From: an uncultured Mycoplasmataceae bacterium
GTDB lineage: Bacteria; Bacillota_I; Bacilli_A; Mycoplasmatales; Mycoplasmoidaceae
Length of the DNA stretch: 10,970 nt
NCBI GenBank assembly: GCA_947176635.1
Contig: CAMWRJ010000012.1
Location: 1 to 10,970 of the forward strand
Reading direction: 5' to 3'
Positions 1 through 9,000 of the stretch are shown here, one piece after another. Below the pieces are notes generated by a model, which worked only from the letters and a program-made list of their open reading frames with translations, did not search any database and was not told the origin of the DNA. Positions within the stretch are counted from its first letter, which is position 1. Each line of letters opens with the position of its first letter. Position numbers and translations under genes: made by a program.

Positions 1-1816
1 ATTTTCTAATGATTAATCATACTAATAAGCCGAAAATACCAATGTATAAAATAATAAATAATTCACTATAACCATTTTGATTACCATTAACTGGATTTAA
101 AATTGCATTGAAACTTTCTAAATTTAATGAATTGCCCATTAATGTATAATCAAAAACATTATTTACAATAGTTTTTAATTTATTTAAAAAACTTAAAGCT
201 GTATTGTAATTTAAAGCAATTTGATTGGCTGTTGTTTTTCATGAATTTTCATCAATTACATCAGGAAATTCATTTTTAAATTCATTTAATTGTGTAGATG
301 ATAATTCTTGATAAATCAAATTATTTGTTAATACTAAGATTTTATTTTGATTATTAAAAATTAATAATTGATCTGCAATAAAATTTTTATCAATTGTAGA
401 AATTGGTTCTAAATTATTAATGGTTTGAATCATTGGATAAAATTTTTCGATACTTTTTTTAGTTTTTAAAATTAAATTATTTTCATCTATTTTATTTGCA
501 TGAAAAAGATTAATAGCACTAATTGGTGAAGTTAAAACATTTTTAAATAAGGTTGCGATTTGATCATTGTATTGATTTTTTAAATCAACAAATAATTCAT
601 TGTTTAATTTGCTTGTTAATAATTCTGGGTATTTAATTAAATAAAATAATTGATTGTATTCAGTGTTTATTCCAGTTGCATCTTTTAAAAAATTAATTGT
701 TGTTGAATCTAAACTATTTCAATTTTTAATTGCAAAATTATAACTATCATTAATACTAAAAATTTCATTAAATTGGTTTAAGTTGCTTTCATTATTTAAT
801 AAATGATAATTATTGATAATTTGCGAAATATTTTTTAAAATTAATGCTTTATATTCACTATTTGATAATTGTGCAAAATTTAGATCAATTGGTCTAATTA
901 CATAAAAATTAGCTAAATCATTTAAATTCATATTTATTGCTGTATTTACATTAACCGATAACAAACTATATGGTGCATGATTATAATCATATTCAATATT
1001 GAAATTAGAAAATAATGATGAATAAAAAGAAATTAATCACTCACTTGGAATAAAGTTATTAGTAAATATCGATTGTTTATTTACTTGATTAATAATTTCT
1101 TGCTGACTTAATTTAGTATTAGATTTAATTGCTAATATTTCTTTTTTATTTTCAGCAACTAATTTATTTGTTTGTATTGATTGATATTGACTTAAAGAAT
1201 TTTCATAATTTAAATAAGCATTTGTTTCATTAATTACAAATGGTCTACTAATTAATGACATCCCTAATGTTAATATTAGTAATAATAAACTGATAAAGAT
1301 GTAAGCAATTCTACCAAGTTTATCTGTAATTAATACTAAAATACAAATAAAAATTATGTAAACAAATAAATTAATAATACTGTTAGCAATTAATAAAGCT
1401 ACAAAAAATCCAGTCATATTAATTGCTACAAAAAAGAAAGAAAATAAATCTTGAAAAATAATAATTGGCACTAAACTAATAAAGATAAAGACAATTCTTG
1501 AAAGTGCAATATTAAATCTAGAATATTTAGAACAAAACAATTTATAATCAATTGAATTATGTTTATTCTCTAAATATAATCAATAAACTAAAAACATAAT
1601 TTGAATGAAATTAGTAACTAATGGAATTAAGATTACAAGTAGTGAATAATCATTAAAATTATCAACTAATGAGTATATTAAAGTTTCTGTTAATGGTTGA
1701 GCTATTAAATTAATTGAAAATAAAATTCAAAATAAAACAGAGTTTCTAGTTTGAATTCAATTAAAAATTAATAACTTATTAAATAAATTAATTTTTACTG
1801 ATTTTGTTTTAGTCAT
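1..1816 (-). CDS. ABC-2-like transporter permease with large extracytoplasmic domain (partial, 605 codons seen)
   Basis: This is the likely membrane partner of the ATPase encoded immediately upstream, which it overlaps. In code 4 the frame is open from ATG 1816 to the left edge with seven TGA (Trp) codons; the C-terminus is cut off. After a basic start (MTKTKSVKINLFNK) come hydrophobic helices at about 25-47, 57-82, 103-123, 125-164 (long, perhaps kinked or two) and 170-190, with basic loops KHNSIDYK and TDKLGR on the presumed cytoplasmic side. Residues about 191-585 are a polar, Asn-rich domain, by the positive-inside rule probably extracytoplasmic. A last helix (587-603) follows, ending in RK at the edge, so the stop is probably close. 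Assignment as an ABC-2-type permease rests on the neighbouring ATPase and topology; sequence identity to a known family was not seen. Binding of the upstream surface proteins by the large domain is a guess. Confidence 0.85.
1809..1816 (-). other. 8-bp stop/start overlap (ATGACTAA)
   Basis: ATG 1816-1814 of the permease gene and TAA 1811-1809 of the ATPase gene share one octamer, identical to the one at 10843-10836. A weak AGAGA (1825-1829) lies 8 nt before the ATG. Translational coupling would help balance the two transporter subunits. Confidence 0.9.
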
Positions 1817-2927
1817 TAGCAATATCTCTAATTAAATAATATTCTTTGTACAGTTCTGTAATTTCATTATTATCACTTACTTCTTTAGTTAATAATACTT
1901 TTCCTTTTTTTAAAAAAGTTACATGATCTGCATATTCTTTAATTTCATCTAAAATATGTGTTGATAAAAAGATTGTAGCGTTATTTTTTAGTTGGTATTC
2001 TTTTAGTTCTTCCATAAATAAATATCTAGAAGAAGGGTCTAAGTTAGCAAATGGTTCATCTAATACAATTGCTTTTGGACGTTGAATTAGTGCTGAAATT
2101 AATAATAGTTTTTGCTTTTGCCCAGCAGAACAACGATTAGCATTTCTGTTTTTAATTTCAGTAATTGAAAATTTATCTAAATAATAATCAATGTCAGTAT
2201 TTATTTGTCCTGAACTTAAATTAGTCATTAATTTAGTTAAATGATATAAATATGCATTAACTGTAAAGTTAGTAGGGAATGCAGTTTGGTCTGGTACAAA
2301 AACTATACCATCTCTTAAATTATCTTTATATTTAACATCAATATCATTAATTAATAATTCTCCACTAAATTTATTGATTAAACCAACAATAACTGAAATT
2401 GTTGTAGATTTACCAGCTCCATTTTCTCCAACAAAAGCATGGAATGTTCCTGGTTTAATTTCAAAACTTACATCTTTTAAAATATGTTTTTCTTTAACAC
2501 GATAATCAATATTTTTTAATACTATTTTAGGTACAACATTATTATCTAATTCATCTTCAATATTTTCTGAATTATCAGTTAATGGTTTGTTAAGTGTATT
2601 ATCTTGTTTTTTGCTTAATTGAAACTCATTAAAGTCTCCTAATACTTTATCTCCATTAATAATTAAGTATTCTAATAATACAGTAGCTAATTCATAGAAA
2701 GTTAATGATAATTTAGATTCTATTTTAGCTGCATCACAATTTTCTATTCTTAATCTTTTAATGTCTAATAAATGATCGTTTATTCCTTCAAACGATTCAT
2801 CAATAATTAAATTATCTAATAATAAATCACATAAACTAGAAAATGATATTCTCATTTTTCTTTGAATTTCAAATGAATTAGTTATTTTATCATTTATTAA
2901 GGTTTTTAATTCTTCTATACTATTCAT
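1809..2927 (-). CDS. ABC transporter ATP-binding protein with N-terminal helical extension (372 aa)
   Basis: This is the cytoplasmic ATPase that drives the neighbouring permease. All nucleotide-binding motifs are present: Walker A GENGAGKST (167-175), Q-loop Gln214, signature CSAGQ (266-270, for the usual LSGGQ), Walker B AIVLDEP (286-292) with catalytic Glu291, D-loop NLD (295-297) and H-loop His324. The domain resembles the ATPases of ABC-2-type exporters (CcmA/DrrA-like). It only begins near residue 135. Residues 1-105 are a helix-rich extension of unknown role and 106-132 an acidic Asn-rich linker, so the protein is longer than the usual 230-310 residues. The gene has no Trp codon and is intact. 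A weak AAAGAGAAAA stands before ATG 2927. Its end overlaps the permease start by 8 bp. The transported substrate cannot be told. Confidence 0.95.
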   Translation of the reverse strand: MNSIEELKTLINDKITNSFEIQRKMRISFSSLCDLLLDNLIIDESFEGINDHLLDIKRLRIENCDAAKIESKLSLTFYELATVLLEYLIINGDKVLGDFNEFQLSKKQDNTLNKPLTDNSENIEDELDNNVVPKIVLKNIDYRVKEKHILKDVSFEIKPGTFHAFVGENGAGKSTTISVIVGLINKFSGELLINDIDVKYKDNLRDGIVFVPDQTAFPTNFTVNAYLYHLTKLMTNLSSGQINTDIDYYLDKFSITEIKNRNANRCSAGQKQKLLLISALIQRPKAIVLDEPFANLDPSSRYLFMEELKEYQLKNNATIFLSTHILDEIKEYADHVTFLKKGKVLLTKEVSDNNEITELYKEYYLIRDIAND

Positions 2928-2948
2928 ATATTTTCTCTTTTCACCAAA

Positions 2949-2988
2949 ATATCTTTAGAGAATTGATATATAGTTTCTCTAAAGATAT
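2949..2988 (-). terminator. 14-bp perfect hairpin between the 1022-aa protein gene and the ATPase gene; weak terminator or attenuator
   Basis: Arms 2949-2962 and 2975-2988 are perfectly complementary (ATATCTTTAGAGAA) around a 12-nt loop. It starts 10 nt after the stop of the 1022-aa protein gene. On the minus strand only about four T follow the 3' arm and the stem is AT-rich, so termination is probably partial. It could instead stabilise the upstream mRNA end or reduce expression of the transporter genes relative to the surface proteins. No convincing promoter was seen in the 70-nt gap. Confidence 0.6.
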
Positions 2989-2997
2989 ATTTAATTA

Positions 2998-5900
2998 TTA
3001 ATTTTCAACTATTATTTCTTTAGTCATTTGACGTAAATAACCAACTAAATTATTAAAACAATCTTCGTATGATAAATAATAATAAGTTATTGTTGCTCCA
3101 AATGATGAGTTTAAATCTGGAACTGTAAATGAATAAACTTTATTAATTTGATTTACTACTAATTCTGGTTCACTTGCTTCTGAAGTTTTATAAAAGACTT
3201 TATCTTCAATTGGTCTAATAATTTTAGTTCTTAAGAAGTTTTCGTATAATACTTTTTTAGAAGCAAAAGCACCATCTGAAGTTAATCATAATTCTTCTTC
3301 ATCAGTAATAGCAACACCAGGGTTTACAATGTTACCATCATTATCAAATAACATTACTACTTTTCCAGGTTCAACTGATGTTTTATTTAAAATTGCTCAT
3401 TCTAAATCTTGTGTGTTGTCATATAATTCAAGTTTTTTACCAGATGATAATGAAGGAATTTCACCAATTCCATAAGCTAAAAATTTACGGAATTTTAAAG
3501 TTAATGGAGAAGATCTTAAACCATCAAATTTACCAAATAAGAATACAATATCTTTTGGATCTGCTAAATCTTTCATATTTGTTGGAGATGATTTTATAAT
3601 TTCATTATAAACATTAACAATTTGATTAATTCTAACATTGTTAATTTTATCCATTGCATCAGTATCTGTTATATAATCAGGTAATTCAGGATATCTAGAA
3701 TCACTAAAAATATCATTTGACTTGTAATTAAATTTTCATGTTCCATCTGATAATTTTTCAATTCTATTTGAAGATAAATTTATGCTATGGAAATAATTAG
3801 CTGAATTTGCAGGTTTTAAATCTGATTTTGAATCATAAGCTCTTGAATTAAAATCTTGAGAAACATTAACAATTTTTTCTAAATCTTCACTTGTTGGTTT
3901 TTCAGTTTTGAAAAACTTATTTCTTATAAATGATTTAAAAGAAATACCATTTAAATATTCTTTATTTTTATCTACTAGACTTATATCTAAATCAATCATA
4001 AATAATGGATTATGATTGAATTCAATCACTAATTTTAATTTATTTGTATCTAAAATATCATTTATAGAAGTTTCATCAATTGTTTCAGATGCTAAATTAT
4101 CATAATTAAATGTAATTCCATCAAACATATTTATATTATTTATATCTGAATTTTCAGAAAATTCCATAAATTTGTTTTCAACACTAGTATCAAATCAAAA
4201 TCTATTTTTTGCGTTAATATTTAATGTATTATCAATTTGAAACAATTGTTTTGGATTGTTTTCAATTGAATTAAGACCAAGACTAGAATTACCATTAGTA
4301 TATTTATTAACTCAATTAGGATCTGTAAAAATATTGTAAATGTCATTTCAAAATAATTTTGGATTATTTTGAATTAAAGTTTTAATTAAAGAAGAAACTT
4401 TTGATATTAATGAATATTCATTTTCTTCAATCATAAATTTTTCATTTAATTTTTGTTGAACATAATTGAACATTTCATCAATACTTGCTTTTGAGTTTTT
4501 TGATTTCTTTAATATAACATCAAAAGTTGCGGTTGATTTTGTTGTTTTTACTGCAAAATAATCATCACCTGAACCAAAAACAAAAGGTTTGTAGTCAACA
4601 CCTCATCAAGTGTTTCCTGATGTTGAAAATTCTTCATCAACACTTAAAAATAAATTAAAAGATGCTCCTCTAAAATTATTTATTCTAAAAATTTCTACAA
4701 CTTCTTCATTAATTGCAGCATTATCAGATGATTTTAAAACAGCTTTTTCATAACCAAAATGATTTGAATTTACTAATTTTTCATAATCTAAAAATGCATC
4801 AAATTGAGTTAATTCACCAAATTTTACATCAGGAAATGTTATAGAATCTCTTCTATTTATATCTTTTTTATAAACACCTGCAAATCCACAATTTTTACCT
4901 ATAACAGTGGAAAAAGCATTTTTTCTAGAAGATATAGCAGTAAAAGGATTTTCTTCTACATCTTTTATAAAAGATATAAATTGATTTTTGTATTTATTTT
5001 CTGAATATTTATTTTCAGCTTCTTCTAATGTTAATCTAGGAGTTACATCAGGGATTGGTTTAGGATATTGGTTATTATTATCAGTAAATCTAAATTCATT
5101 GATAAATCATCATTCTCCATTATCATTTGGTCTATTATAATAAAGTCTTTTTTTTGAATCTCTATTAATATTCATGACTTCAACTTTAACATCAAATGTT
5201 AAATTATTTACTAAATATTCTCTTTGAGCAATATAAATAGATGAAAAAATTTCTTTAATTAAATTTTCAACAATTGAATTTTTATTGTAAAACGAATTTG
5301 AATATTTAGAAGATAATATTTTATTTTTATCATTATCATTAAATGAATCATATAAAGAAATTGACATATTAGAATTATTTGCAGAATCATCATTTAATCA
5401 TAAATAATCATAAATTGATTCATAAGCTTTTTCTTTTAAATAATTTATATCTGTTTTGTTTAAAGGATTAATTTTTGTTCCATCATTTAATTCATAAAAC
5501 ATAATTGGTGTTGAAACTTTAGATTTAGCCATTGCTTGCTGTGCTTCACTTTTTTCTTCAAATAAATTACCATTAAAATCTGTATAGTAAATTTTTGTTA
5601 AACCTTTATTTAAAAATGATGATTTAGCTTTGTCAAAATCTTCTGTAATTAATCCACTAGCAGTTTTATAAGCTGGTAATATTTTATTAACATCAAATTC
5701 TCTTAATCAATTCATATTTAAAGATTTATCTGAATAATTAAATGCTTTTGTAAAATCACCAATATATTTATTAATTCTTATTGGATCATAATCATCCATA
5801 TATCTTTTAATTATTTCATTAAAATCTTTATAAATTTTTCCATTAAACATATATAATATTGAGCTTGAAGAAGTATTGCTATCATTATTTGAATTATTAT

Positions 5901-6066
5901 TTGAATTGTTGTTATTATCTAAAATTGAAGATACATCAAATTTTTCAGTATTATCAATTGTTTTTTTATTATTTAAAACAGTTATTGTTGCAATTGTAGA
6001 AGCTATTGAAACAATAGGTACTGTTGTTAAAACACTAGCTAATATTATTTTATTTTTTTTATCCAT
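2998..6066 (-). CDS. Large surface/secreted protein (1022 aa, code 4)
   Basis: I do not recognise a family. In code 4 the frame runs from ATG 6066 to TAA 3000-2998 with about 12 TGA (Trp) codons, including two adjacent pairs. The N-terminus (MDKKNKIILASVLTTVPIVS and following) is a basic-hydrophobic signal or anchor without a lipobox Cys. It resembles the start of the preceding gene's product in layout and several residues. Residues 50-69 are an Asn/Ser linker, then two copies of the 16-residue aromatic motif follow at 73-88 and 163-178. The rest is hydrophilic, rich in N, K, E, D and aromatics, with no further obvious transmembrane helix, so most of the chain should lie outside the cell. The KPFVF string also occurs in the C-terminal part of the preceding protein, a weak hint of shared ancestry. 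It overlaps the previous gene by 8 bp; 70 nt containing a hairpin separate it from the ATPase gene. Confidence 0.87.
5533..5580 (-). repeat. Aromatic 16-residue motif, copy 6
   Basis: Residues 163-178 of the 1022-aa protein (DFNGNLFEEKSEAQQA). It keeps F, N-G, L-F and E-A at the expected positions and is preceded by a strand-like KIYY. Confidence 0.45.
5803..5850 (-). repeat. Aromatic 16-residue motif, copy 5
   Basis: Residues 73-88 of the 1022-aa protein (MFNGKIYKDFNEIIKR), immediately after the Asn/Ser linker. The position after the signal region matches copy 1 in the larger protein. Confidence 0.5.
5860..5919 (-). repeat. Asn/Ser low-complexity tract (AAT/AAC-rich triplets)
   Basis: Residues 50-69 of the 1022-aa protein are almost only N and S (DNNNNSNNNSNNDSNTSSSS). 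It probably serves as a flexible spacer between the membrane anchor and the folded part. Triplet slippage here would change length without shifting the frame. Confidence 0.8.
6059..6066 (-). other. 8-bp stop/start overlap (ATGGATAA)
   Basis: ATG 6066-6064 of the 1022-aa protein gene and TAA 6061-6059 of the 1594-aa protein gene share one octamer. It has the same geometry as the overlaps at 10843-10836 and 1816-1809. Confidence 0.9.
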
Positions 6067-9000
6067 TGATTATCTCCATATTTTTAAGTACTCAAGTAAT
6101 ATATTCTTGTTTTGTGTTAAAGATTTTATCTTTATATGTATAAACTGTATTTGTATTTATTTTAACTATTGCTCTAATTCCATATGAATTTCAAATAAAG
6201 TTAAATGCATCATCACTATTTAAGAATTCTTTAACATTACCAAAAGCACCTGTTGCTTTATAAATAGTAATTTCATTAACATTAGTTGATAAATCAGAGA
6301 ATTTTGACATATTAGTAAATAATATTTCATTTTTTGTTGTTGTTTTCATTGGAACATCAAATTGTTCTCTAAATAATTCTAATAATTTAGCATCAGCTTC
6401 TTCGTCACTTAACCCTTTATATTTACCTTCATTTTGATTTACAAATACAAATGGTTTAACGTCATTGTTTTCTTTAATTCCATTATTTCCACCTTGAGTA
6501 GATGTAAATGATTTATAAGGTAATACAAATTCAGGAATTGATCCATCATCTTTAGTGTCATTTCTAGAAATTGGGAATCTATTACCTTCTTGTAAATTAG
6601 GTATATAAGCTATTTTTACTGGTTTAATTTGATTTAATAATTTTTCTTTAGCTTTTTGCATACTACTTAATGTTTTATCTTCAACATTAATATTATAAAT
6701 ACTATCTAAATCTAATTTATAGTCATATTCTTCTGCAAATGCTGGAAGTTGAGTTACATTTACTATTGAGTTTCTAATTGAATTATAAACATTATCAGCT
6801 AATGTATCTAAATCAGCATTAACATAATCTTTATTTTTAATACTATGATTTTGAATTCTTTCAAAACTAAAAACACTTTTTACATTTTGAGGTGTATATA
6901 TACCATTTAAGATATCATTATTTTGCATTCTTTGTAATTGAGCTTCAGTTGAATAAACATAACCATTATAATAATACCCAGATTCATTCTGTGGTCTAAT
7001 TATACGAACTGGTTCAATCATAGACATTGCTTCAAGTCCTTTTGTTGGACCTGGAATCATTCCATAAAAATAACTTGTTCTAAAACCACCATCTCAAATT
7101 AAACTAAAATTATTAGCTTGATATGTATAAGAAACACTTTGAGTTGTAACCATATTTGCAGACATATCTAGAATAGCCATAGCAGTACCTAAAAACCCCA
7201 TAGCTGTTCCTAATGCACCTAATATTTTATTAGTTAATTGTTTTCTTTTTGTTGTTGTTTTGAAATCTTCAACATCATCAACAAGAGCACCAACTCTTTT
7301 ATTTAGACGATCATGATCATTTGAAACAAAATCAACTTTACCTGACATATTTTCAACACGTTCTACAGTACCATTTAATTTTTTATTTGTGTCTTTCAAT
7401 TCTATTTTAGTGTCTTCTGATAGAATTTCTAAATCAATAATTTTTTTATTTGTTGTCTTTTGAAATTCATTTACTTTTGCATTATTTAAATCATTAACAT
7501 GCTTTTGTATTTTATGGTCAGTTTTTTTTATAATTTCTTCATTTAAATTAACTTTTTTTTGTTCTATTGCTAACTTAGTTTCTTTATATCTAATTTTTTC
7601 TTGATGTAATCTTTCTCTTTCAAGTTGTAATTTTTGTTGCTGACTAGGTTCTAATTTATCATTATCTAATAAAATATCATCAATTTCCCTTATTCTTTCT
7701 TCATTATGAAGTTCCATTTCAGTAATTTTATCAAATTGATTATTTAATTTATCAAAATCAGGTTTATATTTTTTACGTTCATCATCATAAATAATTGTTC
7801 TCATTTTTTCTTCATGTTGTTTATATTTTTTATCTATTTCATCAACTTCTTGTCTATATCTTATATTAATTCTGTCTTCTTCAGAAAGTTGTCTATAAAT
7901 ATTTTTAGATATTTCATCATTGCAAGAATATTGCTTATGACTAATTTTATCCAATTTATGAATATATTCATCTCTTTCTAACTTACTCATATTTTTCATT
8001 TTTGCTGTTGTTGATTTTTGACTTCTAGCAACTTTTTCATATTGTAATCTTCTACAAGAATCTGTTTGAATAGCTTTTTGTTGAAATTGTATTTGACTAG
8101 ATGTAGGAGTACCAGTATGTACTACTGAATTAGTTAAATTAGTTTCTAAATTATGTACAACAGAATTAGAACTAACATTAGCAGGTAATTGATTTTTCAA
8201 ATTATACATTCTATTAGATGATAAAGTTTTTCCAATTATACCATCAGTCCCTGATGCAGCTGGTGTGTTGACTGTTGGCACAGCTGTAGCAAGACAATTA
8301 TGTGCTTGAGGTATTGTCATCGTACCTGCTTCAACACCACCACCATATAAACTAATATTATTATCAGAACTATTTCTATAATTATATGTGCTTACATTAT
8401 CATTTTCATTAATTGCAATAATTGGACGACCAATAGGTTCTACTAATTCAAATTCTAATTCAGGATTGTCAATAATTTCATTTCCATCATCATCAAATTC
8501 TAATTTTTTAGGGAATGTTTTTAATGTTTTTATTAAACTGAATTCAGGGCTGTCTATTTTTTCATTAGGAACAATAGATTTGTTTTCATAATCAAAATCT
8601 AAATCATATAAATAAGATAATGAAATAATATCAGTTGGATTAAGATTAAAAATATTATTTGAATATTCAAAAAAAGCATCTTTATTAGATAAAATTTCAC
8701 TATAGAAAAGATCATAAATTTTTGATGAATATTCTTCATCACTATATTTTTTTGGTGCACCAAATAAATCTAATAATGATGATTCTGAAGCTTCATTGAA
8801 AATTGCCATTATGATATAAAAAATATTTTCAATTTTTCTATCATTAACTTCATATAAGTCTCTCATATATTCTAAATTCAAAAAATGTTTTTTAGTTTTA
8901 TTTAAATCAGTAGTTTCTTTGAAACCCATAAAATCTAAAGCTTTGAAAAAACTAACTTGTTCATCAGTATAAATTCATTTACTATGTGTTAATGCAAATC

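Noticed and set aside
239..964. Two separate small proteins on the minus strand (239-433, 719-964), and a further one at 1037-1540
   Set aside because: They are in one frame, separated only by TGA, and the intervening codons are open. They are pieces of the single permease read in code 4; the apparent Met at 964 and 1540 are TTG Leu codons.
2928..2997. A separate promoter for the ATPase gene in the 70-nt gap
   Set aside because: TATA-rich strings exist but overlap the hairpin, and such strings are common by chance in DNA this AT-rich. No paired -35/-10 could be supported.
3397..5367. Separate short genes at 3397-3654, 3736-4167 and 5110-5367 on the minus strand
   Set aside because: All share one frame with ATG 6066 and are interrupted only by TGA codons; they are one 1022-aa protein, not a degraded pseudogene.
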